DNA of 64,000 nt, taken from contig CAZNMY010000006.1 of the NCBI GenBank assembly GCA_964574325.1, forward strand, positions 1 to 64,000. The letters run 5' to 3'. The position numbers and the translations under genes were made by a program. This DNA comes from CAMDPA01 sp964574325. GTDB taxonomy: Bacteria > Pseudomonadota > Alphaproteobacteria > Rhizobiales > Hyphomicrobiaceae. Below are positions 8,638 through 17,394 of this stretch, in pieces. Below the pieces are notes generated by a model. The model saw only the letters and a list, made by a program, of their open reading frames with translations, did not search any database and was not told the origin of the DNA. Each line of letters opens with the position of its first letter. Positions within the stretch are counted from its first letter, which is position 1.

Positions 8638-10290
8638 ATGTCGCTCTCAGCGCGTACGACAGCACCTTCTGGCGCTCCCTCCGATTTCCAGGAGCATCTC
8701 GCCAATCTCGAGAAGGCGGGGCTCGTGACGCGAATCGACAAGCCGGTGTGCAAGGATACGGAGATCCATCCGCTGGTGCGCTGGCAGTTCCTGGGCGGAT
8801 ATCCCGAGGCCGAGCGGCGGGCATTCGTGTTCACCAACGTGCACGGCGCAAAAGGCGAGAAGTACGACATTCCCGTGGTGGTCGGTGCGCTGGCGGCGTC
8901 AGAGCAGATCTACGCGATGGGCATGGGGGTGCCGGTCGAAAAACTCGGCGACGTGTGGATGAACGGCATCGCGCATCCGATCCCGCCCGTGACGGTGGAG
9001 AACGCGCCGTGCCAGGAGGTCGTTATCACCGGGGCGGCGCTGGAGAAGTCCGGCGGCGTCGGGCAGTTGCCGGTGCCGATCTCGACGCCGGGCTTCGATG
9101 CCGCACCCTATCTCACCGCGACGTGCTGCGTGACGAAGGACCCGGCGACGGGCGTGCGGAACATGGGCACGTATCGCGCGGGGCTGAAGGCGTGGGACCG
9201 GCTCGGCGTGCGGATGGCCTCGCGGCTGTCGGGCGCGGGCGGGTATGCGCACTGGCTCGAGTATCAGAAGCTCGGCCAGCCGATGCCGTGCGCGATCGTG
9301 CTAGGGGCTGCTCCCGTCGTCGCTTTCACCGGACCGCAGAAGCTCGCGACGGATTTCGACGAGATGGCGGTGGCGGGTGGGCTCGCGGGCCGCGCCATGC
9401 GCGTCGTGCGCTGCAAGACGGTCGATCTCGAGATACCGGCGGATGCCGAGATCGTGGTCGAGGGGCTGATCGACACGGTGAAGCTCGAGCCCGAGGGGCC
9501 GTTCGGCGAGAGCCACGGGCACATCGCGCTGGAAGACTTCAACATGTCGATGCGGGTGACCGCGATCACCATGAAGAAGAAACCGGTGTTTCCGTCGATC
9601 CTCTCGGAGGTGACGCCGTCGGAGTCGTCGATCCTGAAGAAATCGGCGTACGAGGCCCTGTTCTACGCGCATCTGCGCAATCATCTGGAGATCAAGGGCA
9701 TCAAGCGCGTCGTGATGCACGAGCCGCTGACGAACCTGCGCAAGGTGCTGTTCATCGAGATGGCGCACGGCACGCCGCAGTCGGAAGTGTGGCGCGCGCT
9801 GAACGGGGCGGCGACCTTGCAGGCGCAGTGCGGCAAGATCGTCATCGCGGTGTCGGAGGACATCGATGCGCGGAATACGGACGCGATCTTCTGGTCGCTC
9901 GCGTACCGGTTCGATCCGTTGTCCGACACGCTGATCGTGCCGCACAAGGCCGGCGGGCACGGTCCCAAAGCGGGAGCAGGCGGCGAGGAGAGTTCGATCC
10001 TCATGGACGCCACGCTGAAGCACAAGACGTCGCCGCTGGCGCTGCCGGCGAAGAAGTACATGGATCGTTCGCGCGCGCTGTGGGAAGAACTGGGCCTGCC
10101 GCGCCTGCCGCCCGCGCAGCCGCCGTGGCACGGCTACGAGCTGGGCGACTGGGCGCCGGACTGGCAGGCGTTCGCCGACAATGCGGCGAAGGGCGATTGG
10201 GTGGCGAACGGCATCAATACGTTCGCGCGGATGAAGGGCGGACTGAAGCCCGAGACCCCCGTGCGCAATGTCGAGAGTAAGAAAAGCTGA
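8638..10290 (+). CDS. UbiD-family decarboxylase
   Basis: The 550 residues match the UbiD family of prenylated-FMN-dependent (de)carboxylases. Visible features are DFQEHLANLEKAG at the N-terminus, the prFMN/metal region around TCCVTKDPATGVRNMGTYRA (about residues 162-182), and EPEGPFGESHGH (about 284-295) containing the acidic active-site motif. UbiD relatives decarboxylate aromatic, heteroaromatic or unsaturated acids and need a UbiX flavin prenyltransferase, which is not in this window. Placement between molybdenum-hydroxylase subunits and upstream of two Bug binding proteins suggests a role in (hetero)aromatic acid breakdown. No strong Shine-Dalgarno precedes the ATG. Confidence 0.9.
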   Translation: MSLSARTTAPSGAPSDFQEHLANLEKAGLVTRIDKPVCKDTEIHPLVRWQFLGGYPEAERRAFVFTNVHGAKGEKYDIPVVVGALAASEQIYAMGMGVPVEKLGDVWMNGIAHPIPPVTVENAPCQEVVITGAALEKSGGVGQLPVPISTPGFDAAPYLTATCCVTKDPATGVRNMGTYRAGLKAWDRLGVRMASRLSGAGGYAHWLEYQKLGQPMPCAIVLGAAPVVAFTGPQKLATDFDEMAVAGGLAGRAMRVVRCKTVDLEIPADAEIVVEGLIDTVKLEPEGPFGESHGHIALEDFNMSMRVTAITMKKKPVFPSILSEVTPSESSILKKSAYEALFYAHLRNHLEIKGIKRVVMHEPLTNLRKVLFIEMAHGTPQSEVWRALNGAATLQAQCGKIVIAVSEDIDARNTDAIFWSLAYRFDPLSDTLIVPHKAGGHGPKAGAGGEESSILMDATLKHKTSPLALPAKKYMDRSRALWEELGLPRLPPAQPPWHGYELGDWAPDWQAFADNAAKGDWVANGINTFARMKGGLKPETPVRNVESKKS

Positions 10291-10341
10291 GGCCGGCGTG
10301 CGCGATCTGCACCAAACCGGCCCGGGAAAAAGGGAAATCTG

Positions 10342-11370
10342 ATGAATCTGCTCATGAATGTTCGAGTGCTCGCCGCCGCCCTCGTGCTCGGTTGCGCCAT
10401 CGGAGCCAGCGGCGCTCGGGCGCAATCGCCCGAGGCATTTTTCAAGGACAAGACCGTCAAGATCATGGTCGGGCATGCGCCCGGCGGTGGCTTCGATGCT
10501 TATGCGCGGCTCGGTGCCGACATGCTCAAGAAGCATTTGCCGGGCGTCGCTGGCGTCATCGTGGAAAACAAGCCCGGCGGCGGCGGGCTTGTCGCAGCGG
10601 CGTTCTTCTATGCCCAGGGCGCGCGTGATGGCACGATGATGGCCTCGTTCCCCGAGCAGCTCGCGAATACCCAGATGCTTCAGCCCAGCGTGGCGAAGTG
10701 GAATGTGCAGGAGATGCCCTACATGGGCTCCTTCGCCCCGGTGAATTCCGGCCTTCTTCTGCGCAGAGGCGCGGCCGCGAAGTCTATCGCCGACATGAAG
10801 ACCACCGAGGCCACCGTCGGCTGCGACGGCGTGGCGAGCCAGGGCTATCAGTATCCGGCGATGCTCAAGAACCTGGCCGGTTTCAAGTTCAAGATGGTCT
10901 GCGGCTATCGCGGCTCGCCTGCCTACCTGCTGGCGCTCGAGCGCGGCGAGGTGGACATCGCCTCGAACGCCTGGAACGCGCTGCGCATCACCCATCGCGA
11001 CAAGATCAAATCGGGCGAGGTCACGCTGTTCGCGCAGGGCGGACTGAAGCGCGATCCGGAAATCGCCGACGCCCCCCTCCTGCAGGAGCTGGTCGACGGC
11101 AAGGACGCCAAGGACGCGATCGCATTCGCAAGCTCGGGCGCTGCCATCGGCCGGTCGCTGATCCTGCCGCCAGGGGTGCCGGCTGACCGCGTCGCCTATC
11201 TGCGCTCGGTGTTCGACAAGATGGTGAAGGACCCCGAGATGATCGCACTCGCCACGAGCCGCCAGCTGACCCTCGCGCCGACTTCGGGCGGCGAGATCGA
11301 CAAGATCGTCGCGGACATCCTGAAGGCGCCGAAGGATCTGGTCGAGCGGGCCGCCGCGGCAATGAAGTGA
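10342..11370 (+). CDS. Bug/TctC-family periplasmic binding protein
   Basis: This 342-residue protein has a cleavable signal peptide (hydrophobic residues 8-24, then GARAQ) and the Bug pattern: KIMVGHAPGGGFDAYARL, ENKPGGGG, and a C-terminal region with DKMVKDPEM. Bug proteins bind carboxylates or amides for tripartite tricarboxylate transporters; no TctA/TctB membrane genes are present, as is common for orphan Bugs. AAAGGGAAA lies just ahead of the ATG. It is followed 30 bases later by a clear paralogue, so the pair arose by tandem duplication. Confidence 0.9.
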   Translation: MNLLMNVRVLAAALVLGCAIGASGARAQSPEAFFKDKTVKIMVGHAPGGGFDAYARLGADMLKKHLPGVAGVIVENKPGGGGLVAAAFFYAQGARDGTMMASFPEQLANTQMLQPSVAKWNVQEMPYMGSFAPVNSGLLLRRGAAAKSIADMKTTEATVGCDGVASQGYQYPAMLKNLAGFKFKMVCGYRGSPAYLLALERGEVDIASNAWNALRITHRDKIKSGEVTLFAQGGLKRDPEIADAPLLQELVDGKDAKDAIAFASSGAAIGRSLILPPGVPADRVAYLRSVFDKMVKDPEMIALATSRQLTLAPTSGGEIDKIVADILKAPKDLVERAAAAMK

Positions 11371-11400
11371 GTTCTGAATTCGGGAATTCGGGAGGTCGAA

Positions 11401-12423
11401 ATGATCGTGCGCAAGCTCTCAATCGGTGCGGTGGCGGCGCTCGCTGCCGGTTGCCTGTCCTTCGCCGCAACGGCACAGGATTCGGCGACGTTCTACAAGG
11501 ACAAGGCCGTCAAGATCATGGTCGGCCATTCGCCCGGCGGATCGTTCGATTTCTATGCGCGGCTCGGGGCCGAGATGCTGAAAAAGCATCTACCCGGTGT
11601 CGGTAGCGTAACGGTCGAGAACAAGCCCGGCGGCGGCGGCCTCGTCGCGACCGCGTTCTTCTATGCCAACGGCGCCAAAGACGGCACGCAGCTCGCCGTG
11701 TTCCCCGAGGGTATCTCGGCGATGGAGGTCTTCGATCCGACGAAAGCGCGCTGGAAGACGCAGGAGATGTCCTACATCGGCTCGTTCGCGCCGGTGAACA
11801 ACGTGTTCATCATGCTGAAGGACAAGGCGCTGCCCGACCTCAAGGTGATGAAGACGCAGGAAGTCATCTTCGGCTGCGTCGGCGTGGGCTCGCAGGGCTA
11901 TTCCTACCCGGCGATGCTGCGGGGGCTCGGCGGCTACAAGATCAAGCTCGTGTGCGGGTATCCCGGCTCGGCGGAACTGGGGCTCGCCCTCGACAAGCGT
12001 GAAGTCGATGTCACGTCCAACGCCTGGAACGCGCTGCGCGTGACGCACATGGACCGGATCAAGTCCGGCGAGATCGTGCCGGTCATGCAGGCCGGGCTCA
12101 AGCGCAACAAAGAGGTGGCGAACGTGCCGCTGATCCAGGAGCTGGTCGATGACGCGGAAGGAAAGCGCGTGATCGAATACGGCTCGCTGGTTGCCGGCAT
12201 CGGCCGGTCGCTGCTCGCGCCTCCGGGCCTGCCCGCGGAGAGGGTTGCCTACCTGCGGCAGGTGTTCGACAAGATGGTCGCGGACCCGGAGATGATCGAG
12301 CTTGCTGCGAAACGGAGACTTGAACTCGATCCGACCCCGGGCGCCGAGGTGCAGAAGATCGTCGACCGGATCATCGGCGCGCCGAAGGACCTGATCGCGA
12401 AGGCCGCGGCGGCGATGAAGTAA
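11401..12423 (+). CDS. Bug/TctC-family periplasmic binding protein, tandem paralogue
   Basis: These 340 residues are closely similar throughout to the preceding gene (for example KIMVGHSPGGSFDFYARL, SNAWNALRVTH, DKMVADPEMIELA). A signal peptide ends near TAQ at residue 25. GGGAGG is placed 8 bases before the ATG. The acidic and aromatic residues in the presumed ligand pocket region differ from copy 1 (GGGFDAY versus GGSFDFY), hinting at a changed ligand. The gene sits directly upstream of the 2Fe-2S subunit, so uptake and hydroxylation may be co-expressed. Confidence 0.9.
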   Translation: MIVRKLSIGAVAALAAGCLSFAATAQDSATFYKDKAVKIMVGHSPGGSFDFYARLGAEMLKKHLPGVGSVTVENKPGGGGLVATAFFYANGAKDGTQLAVFPEGISAMEVFDPTKARWKTQEMSYIGSFAPVNNVFIMLKDKALPDLKVMKTQEVIFGCVGVGSQGYSYPAMLRGLGGYKIKLVCGYPGSAELGLALDKREVDVTSNAWNALRVTHMDRIKSGEIVPVMQAGLKRNKEVANVPLIQELVDDAEGKRVIEYGSLVAGIGRSLLAPPGLPAERVAYLRQVFDKMVADPEMIELAAKRRLELDPTPGAEVQKIVDRIIGAPKDLIAKAAAAMK

Positions 12424-12481
12424 CGCCGCCCCGGCCGGACAATGCGACGCTGGCTCGAGACGAATCCTGGGAAGGCCCGAC

Positions 12482-12955
12482 ATGGCGACTGTGACTTTGA
12501 CGATCAACGGCGAGAAGGTGGTACGCGAGGTCGAGAATCGCCGGCTGCTGGTGCAGTTGCTGCGGGAGGACCTGCGTATGACCGGTACGCACGTCGGCTG
12601 CGACACGACGCAGTGCGGCTGCTGCACGGTGCTGCTCAACGGCGATGCCGTGAAGTCGTGCACGGTGCTCGCGCATCAGGCTGATGGGGCCGACGTCGTC
12701 ACCATCGAAGGAATCGGCACCGCGGAAAAGCTGCATCCGGTGCAGCAGGCCTTCCACGAGAAGCATGGCCTGCAGTGCGGGTTCTGCACGCCCGGCATGG
12801 TGATGAACTCGGTCGATCTGCTGCAGAAGAACCCGAGCCCCTCCGAGCAAGACGTGCGGCATTGGCTCGAAGGCAACCTGTGCCGCTGCACGGGCTATCA
12901 CAACATCGTCGAAGCCGTGCTGCATGCGGCCGATACGATCAAGGCGAAGGCGTAG
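12482..12955 (+). CDS. 2Fe-2S subunit of molybdenum hydroxylase (CoxS/CutS-like)
   Basis: These 157 residues contain both 2Fe-2S sites of the xanthine dehydrogenase family: plant-ferredoxin-like cysteines at 40, 45, 48 and 60 (GCDTTQCGCCTV), and the helical-domain cysteines at 99, 102, 134 and 136 (QCGFCTPGM and LCRCTGYHN). It passes electrons from the molybdenum centre to FAD. It lies 9 bases before the FAD subunit. The matching catalytic subunit is not adjacent; the best candidate is the minus-strand gene ending at 4958. Confidence 0.93.
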   Translation: MATVTLTINGEKVVREVENRRLLVQLLREDLRMTGTHVGCDTTQCGCCTVLLNGDAVKSCTVLAHQADGADVVTIEGIGTAEKLHPVQQAFHEKHGLQCGFCTPGMVMNSVDLLQKNPSPSEQDVRHWLEGNLCRCTGYHNIVEAVLHAADTIKAKA

Positions 12956-12964
12956 GTCAGAACC

Positions 12965-13774
12965 ATGTACGATTTCGACTATGCCAAGGCCAAGTCCGTC
13001 GCCGACGCCGCCACGCGCCTGAAGGCGACCGAAGGCGCTAAGCTGCTGGCCGGGGGCATGACCCTGCTGCCGACGATCAAGCTGCGCCTCGCCAAACCCG
13101 CCGCGCTGGTCGACCTCGGCGCCCTCGCCGATCTCAAGGGAATTTCGGTCTCGGCCCACAGTTCTGGCGGGGTCGTGACCATCAAGGCGATGACGCGGCA
13201 CGCCGACGTGCTGCGCTCGGCCGAGGTGGCGAAGGCGATCCCCGCGCTCGTGACGCTGGCCGGTGGCATCGGCGACGTACAGGTTCGCCATCGCGGCACG
13301 ATCGGCGGATCGATCGCCAACAACGATCCCGCAGCCGACTATCCGGCGGGCTGCCTGGGCCTGGGCGCGACGATCGTGACCTCGCGCCGCGAAGTGCCGG
13401 CGGACGCGTTCTTCACGGCGCTGTTCACGACGGCACTGGAGCCGGACGAGATCATCACCGAGGTACGTTTCCCGGTGCCGGAGCGCGCAGCCTACGTCAA
13501 GTTCAAGAACCCGGCCTCGCGTTACGCCATCGTCGGCGCGTTCGTGTCGAAAGGGCCGGCCGGCGTGCGCGTCGCGATCACCGGGGCGGGCGACAACGGC
13601 GTGTTCCGCGTGACCGCGATGGAACAGGCGTTGGCCAAGAGCTTCGATTCCAATGCCATCGAGGGCATCGAGGTCGATCCCGGCAACATGCTGAGCGACA
13701 TACATGCCAGCTCGGAATACCGGGCGCATCTCGTCACCGTCATGGCGAAGCGCGCCGTAGCCGCCTGTGCGTAA
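12965..13774 (+). CDS. FAD-binding subunit of molybdenum hydroxylase (CoxM/CutM-like)
   Basis: This 269-residue protein begins MYDFDYAKAKSVADAATRL and carries the two FAD motifs of the family: AGGMTLLPTIKLR (about residues 34-46) and the TIGGSIANNDPAADYP region (about 114-129). It oxidises the iron-sulfur chain and hands electrons to the acceptor. It is coupled to the 2Fe-2S gene upstream and completes, with the CoxL-like protein, a three-subunit enzyme. Confidence 0.92.
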   Translation: MYDFDYAKAKSVADAATRLKATEGAKLLAGGMTLLPTIKLRLAKPAALVDLGALADLKGISVSAHSSGGVVTIKAMTRHADVLRSAEVAKAIPALVTLAGGIGDVQVRHRGTIGGSIANNDPAADYPAGCLGLGATIVTSRREVPADAFFTALFTTALEPDEIITEVRFPVPERAAYVKFKNPASRYAIVGAFVSKGPAGVRVAITGAGDNGVFRVTAMEQALAKSFDSNAIEGIEVDPGNMLSDIHASSEYRAHLVTVMAKRAVAACA

Positions 13775-13870
13775 CGCAGGGAACAGCGCGTTCGGGCGAT
13801 AGCCCTCAATATCCCTCCATCAGCGGCACGTGCGGGAGAACCCGCGCGGCAGCCGACGGAGGATCAAACC

Positions 13871-14479
13871 ATGCGTTTCGCGTTTACCATTCTTGCGACG
13901 AGCTTGTTGGCAGGGATCATCGGGGTGGCGAGCCCTGCATCGGCGTTCGCGGCGGGAGTTGCGGCCGATGAAGCGGCACTCGCCTTCCGCAAACTGCACG
14001 CGCTCGGATATCCCGCCGATACCACGCTCGCCGTTCAGCGCTGGCGGACGGACAACGGGCGCCGCGAGACCGGCGAGCTCACCCCGGCCGAAGCGACAGC
14101 GCTCGCGGCTCAGCCCGATCCGGAATTCCTCGCCGCCATGGTCGGCAATCCATTCACCGGGCTCGGCCTCGCGATGCGTCACAAGACGCGCGAGGACGCG
14201 GAGCGCGAAGCGATCAAGCTGTGCAAAGCCAACGGCGGCGGCGGCGAGTGCGTCAATCCGATGGTGGTGCGGGCCGAACAATGCGTCGGCATCGTCGGCT
14301 ACTCGACGACCATCGACCGGCGACCGACGTACCGGACTTCGGTGGCCGTCAGCCAGGATATCGACGCTTCGCTCAACGCCGCGAAGGAAGCCTGCCCCGT
14401 CGGTGCAACGCATCCCCAGATGTGCCGGCCGCTGCTGAGCTTCTGCGGCAATGGCGAGGCGTTCAAGGTGTTCGAGTAG
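13871..14479 (+). CDS. Secreted protein with DUF4189-like C-terminal domain
   Basis: The start is the ATG at 13871, behind GGAGG at 13858-13862. The 202 residues have a signal peptide ending near residue 27 (SAFA). Residues 35-75 (AFRKLHALGYPADTTLAVQR, then LTPAEATAL) resemble a peptidoglycan-binding-like helical repeat. Residues 95-202 match the DUF4189 pattern: alanine-rich helices with spaced cysteines (LCKANGGGGEC, EQCVGIVG, EACPVGA, MCRP, SFCG). Six or more cysteines suggest disulfides in the periplasm. The function is unknown. Confidence 0.65.
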   Translation: MRFAFTILATSLLAGIIGVASPASAFAAGVAADEAALAFRKLHALGYPADTTLAVQRWRTDNGRRETGELTPAEATALAAQPDPEFLAAMVGNPFTGLGLAMRHKTREDAEREAIKLCKANGGGGECVNPMVVRAEQCVGIVGYSTTIDRRPTYRTSVAVSQDIDASLNAAKEACPVGATHPQMCRPLLSFCGNGEAFKVFE

Positions 14480-14498
14480 GTTGTCCGATTGGAATTGT

Positions 14499-14597
14499 AC
14501 CGTAGGGCGGGTAAGCGTAGCACAACCCGCCGAGGATAGTGCAAGGGCCCCGCGGGTTGCGCACGCCGCTGCGCTGAGCGCTTTCCCGCCCTACGGT
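14499..14597. repeat. Large inverted repeat (GTAGGGCGGG type)
   Basis: Perfect outer arms ACCGTAGGGCGGG (14499-14511) and CCCGCCCTACGGT (14585-14597) enclose inner arms AACCCGC (14524-14530) and GCGGGTT (14552-14558). This resembles the dispersed intergenic elements with GTAGGG-GGGTTAGCG cores common in proteobacteria. It lies between convergent genes, and its right arm overlaps the last codons of the hydratase gene. Confidence 0.75.
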
Positions 14598-15391
14598 GAA
14601 ATCTTCAAATCTACCGGCGGCAGGCCCGCAATGGTGAAGCGGTAACGGCGGCCGGGTTCGGCAAAACGGATCGTGGCGATGCTGCCGGTCGAGATCCAGT
14701 GGCCCGGCTCGAGCGCCAGACCGCGACCTCGCAAATGGTTCGCGAGCCAGGCGACAGCGTCGAACGGGTGGCCGAGCACGTCGCGCGTGGAGCCGCGATC
14801 GACGCCCACACCGTCGATCTCGAGGACGCCCGTGAGGTCGGCGACATCGCGGACAGCGACGGCGGGGCCCAGGACGAGGCCGGCGTGCCAGCTGTTGTCG
14901 GCCGCCATCCAGAGCCAATCGAGCGTCGTGTAGTCCGCGTGCCGGTCCTCGATCAGTTCGAAGGCGGCGGCGATCTCGCCGACGCTCGCTGCCACGTCCG
15001 CGCGCGTGACCGGGCCGCTGGTGTTCGCGCTGGTATCGGGCAGCGGACGCGCGAGGCGGACGGCGAGTTCGCTTTCGATGCCGAGGTGGATGAAACCGCC
15101 GATCACTACGTCTGCCGGAGACCGGCGAATTCCCCCCGAATGCATTACGCCGGAGATCGGGCGGTCGCCGCGGCAGAGCGTCTGCATGCGCGGCGTGGTC
15201 AGGCCGATCTTGTAGCCGAATACGGTGTCGGGCCGCGCGGCGCGGCGGCGTTCGAGGAGGCCCTGTTGAACGCCGTAGGCGAAGGGCTCATCGGCCGACG
15301 TGGGCCACGGCTCGATGCCGCTGAAGCGGGCGCGGGATTGGTGCTGGGCGAATAGCCAGGCGGCGGCTGCGTCGGGAGATGGGGTGGGCAT
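14591..15391 (-). CDS. 2-keto-4-pentenoate hydratase / fumarylacetoacetase-family protein
   Basis: I start at the ATG at 15391 (MPTPSPDAAAAWLFAQ), giving 266 residues, the usual length for 2-hydroxypenta-2,4-dienoate hydratases (MhpD-like). Family features include FGYKIGLTT (about residue 56), IESELAVRLARPLP with the metal-binding acid pair, AAFELIEDR, and a C-terminal GHWISTGSIATIRF. Such enzymes hydrate dienoates late in meta-cleavage of aromatics. Neighbours on the same strand (ABC importer, gentisate-type cupin) agree with aromatic catabolism. The gene's 3' end lies inside an inverted repeat. Confidence 0.8.
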   Translation of the reverse strand: MPTPSPDAAAAWLFAQHQSRARFSGIEPWPTSADEPFAYGVQQGLLERRRAARPDTVFGYKIGLTTPRMQTLCRGDRPISGVMHSGGIRRSPADVVIGGFIHLGIESELAVRLARPLPDTSANTSGPVTRADVAASVGEIAAAFELIEDRHADYTTLDWLWMAADNSWHAGLVLGPAVAVRDVADLTGVLEIDGVGVDRGSTRDVLGHPFDAVAWLANHLRGRGLALEPGHWISTGSIATIRFAEPGRRYRFTIAGLPPVDLKISP

Positions 15392-15510
15392 ATTCGGCTC
15401 GGACACGGAGGCGCGCGCGTTGCATTGGTATCGTGGATGGCCCACCTGCGCGGGCCATGACGACGGAAGGTGGGCGACGGACTTTTTGAAACGTCGCCTG
15501 CTGCGCGTCG

Positions 15511-15543
15511 GTCGGTGTCAGACCCGGAGGGTCTGACACCGAC
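15511..15543. repeat. Dispersed palindromic repeat, copy 3 (best copy)
   Basis: Perfect 15-base arms GTCGGTGTCAGACCC and GGGTCTGACACCGAC are separated by GGA. It lies between the hydratase gene and the binding-protein gene of the same strand, so a hairpin here could reduce read-through into the hydratase. Confidence 0.88.
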
Positions 15544-15557
15544 TTCCCCAAGGCAGG

Positions 15558-16526
15558 CTACTTCGCGTTGAGGTCGGCGACGGTCTTGTGGATCGCGGCC
15601 TTCTGCGCGTCGGTGAGCGGGCCCTTCAGCTGCTTGTTCGCGACGGCTTGCGCTATCGAGGCGTCGAGGTCGCCGATCTTGTCGATCGTAAACGCCTTGC
15701 GCGGGAAGAAGTCGGCCAGGATCTTCTTGGCATCGGCCGGCGAGATCTTCAGAAACTGCGCGGCCTTGTCGAGGACCTGGGGGTCCTTGTAGACGGCGTC
15801 GATCGTCTTGTCGTAGCCGCGCAGGAATGCCTTCACAGCCTCCGGATTCTTGGCGAGATAGTTGGCGTTGACGGCATGAACGCGCGTCGTGATGGTGGCG
15901 AGCTTGGGGCTGTCGTTACCCTTCGCCAGGATGCGGACCTTGCCCTCGGCGAATGCCTTGGGAAGCGGCGCGGTGCCCCAACCGGCGTCGATCTGTCCGG
16001 ACATGACCTGTGTCAGCGTTTCGGGCGGGCTGCCGGACGGAATGGCGCGCGCCTTAGACTTGTAGTGCTCGATCAGCGATTTCGCCACGGTCTCGGAAGA
16101 CGCGCCCGGCCGCGAGAAACTGACGGTGTTGCTCGCCCCGAGGTCGGCCATCGACTTGAAAGGAGCGTCGGCGCGCGTGTACCAGAAGAGGTCGCTGGCG
16201 CCGGTCATGTCCGCACCGACGATGGCGACCGGCGCGCCGCGCTGGATCGCCGAAAGGATGCCGCTGAGCCCCGTCTGCACCGCGAGATCGACGCTGCCGT
16301 TGATCGTCGCCTGCTGCGCGTCGGCGCCGCCAGCCGTCCACAGCAACTCCACCTCGAGCTTCTCCTTGGCGAAGAAGCCCATGTCCCGGGCGAGGACCGT
16401 GAAGGTCGAGGGCATGATGGTCGGATGGGGCGCCGCGATCTTCATCTTGTACTGCGCCAGAGCGGGCGAGGCGGCCAGCGCGGAGGCAGCCAGCAATGCG
16501 CCAGCCACTTTGAACAACATTCTCAT
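15558..16526 (-). CDS. ABC transporter substrate-binding protein (NMT1/SsuA-like)
   Basis: The start is the ATG at 16526, with GGGAG about 10 bases upstream; 322 residues. A signal peptide runs to ALAQ at about residue 24. The body follows the NMT1/THI5/SsuA pattern (FTVLARDMGFFAKEKLEVEL, AVQTGLSGILSA, SGQIDAGWGTAPLPKAFAEG). These proteins deliver sulfonates, nitrate, aromatic acids or pyrimidines to an ABC importer. Two permease genes follow upstream on the same strand, confirming the assignment. Confidence 0.88.
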   Translation of the reverse strand: MRMLFKVAGALLAASALAASPALAQYKMKIAAPHPTIMPSTFTVLARDMGFFAKEKLEVELLWTAGGADAQQATINGSVDLAVQTGLSGILSAIQRGAPVAIVGADMTGASDLFWYTRADAPFKSMADLGASNTVSFSRPGASSETVAKSLIEHYKSKARAIPSGSPPETLTQVMSGQIDAGWGTAPLPKAFAEGKVRILAKGNDSPKLATITTRVHAVNANYLAKNPEAVKAFLRGYDKTIDAVYKDPQVLDKAAQFLKISPADAKKILADFFPRKAFTIDKIGDLDASIAQAVANKQLKGPLTDAQKAAIHKTVADLNAK

Positions 16527-16593
16527 CGGCGTTTCTCCCTTTGTTTCGAAGTCTCGTTTCATTCCACTCGCGGCAGCCCGGCGTCAGACGGTG

Positions 16594-17394
16594 TCAGACC
16601 TTGTATGAATACCGGTTCGCGAGCCGGTCCATCAGCGTGTTGATGCCGACGGCGATCACGAAGATGATGATCAGCACGGCATACATGTCGGCGGTGCGGA
16701 AAAAATTGTAGTGCTGGATGACCACGTAGCCCAGTCCTTTGTTGGCGAGCTTGATCTCGGCGAGCAGTGTGCCGACGATGGCGACACCGAGGCCGAGGCG
16801 AAGGCCGGTCAGAAGCGGCGGAACGATCGAGGGGAGATAGACGCTCTTCACGATGGTCCACTGGCTCGCCTTGAAACTGCGCGCCACCCGGACCAGCACC
16901 GGATTGACGAGCAGCGTGCCCCGATAGACCGAGACGGCGACCGGAAAGAACGCCGAGATCGCGGCCATGGCAACCTTGGAGCCGGCGCCGACGCCGAACA
17001 TTACCATCATGATCGGCAGGAAGATGATCTTCGGCGTGGCGGCGAGATAATTGATGTACGGCTCGAGCACAGCCGCCAGGAAGCGCCGCATGCCGAGCAG
17101 GAGGCCCAGTGCGGCGCCGACGCTGGCCCCCAGCGCGAAGCCTGCGACGACCTCATAGGCGGTGCGCCCCATATGGTCCCAGAATACAGGGTCCACGAGG
17201 TGCTCGATCATGGCCGGAAACACCGCCAGAGACGACGGCACGACCCCTTCGAACAACAGGCCGGACCGGGACAGCGCTTCCCAGGCCGCCCATACGGCCG
17301 CGAAAGTCGCGACCTGCACGCCCAGCACCTGCATCGACCGGCTCGAACCTTTTCCGCCGGACGTTTTCCCCGCCTTCACACTGGACGAAGCCAT
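16594..17394 (-). CDS. ABC transporter permease (SsuC/TauC-like), second of pair
   Basis: The start is the ATG at 17394 (MASSSVKAGK), overlapping the end of the first permease by 19 bases. The 266 residues have about six membrane spans and the BPD_transp_1 EAA-like loop (ARSFKASQWTIVKSVYLPSIVPPLLTGLRL, about residues 171-200) that contacts the ATPase. With its neighbour it would form a heterodimeric channel. Its stop codon lies within a short partial match to the dispersed palindrome family (16590-16600). Confidence 0.88.
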   Translation of the reverse strand: MASSSVKAGKTSGGKGSSRSMQVLGVQVATFAAVWAAWEALSRSGLLFEGVVPSSLAVFPAMIEHLVDPVFWDHMGRTAYEVVAGFALGASVGAALGLLLGMRRFLAAVLEPYINYLAATPKIIFLPIMMVMFGVGAGSKVAMAAISAFFPVAVSVYRGTLLVNPVLVRVARSFKASQWTIVKSVYLPSIVPPLLTGLRLGLGVAIVGTLLAEIKLANKGLGYVVIQHYNFFRTADMYAVLIIIFVIAVGINTLMDRLANRYSYKV

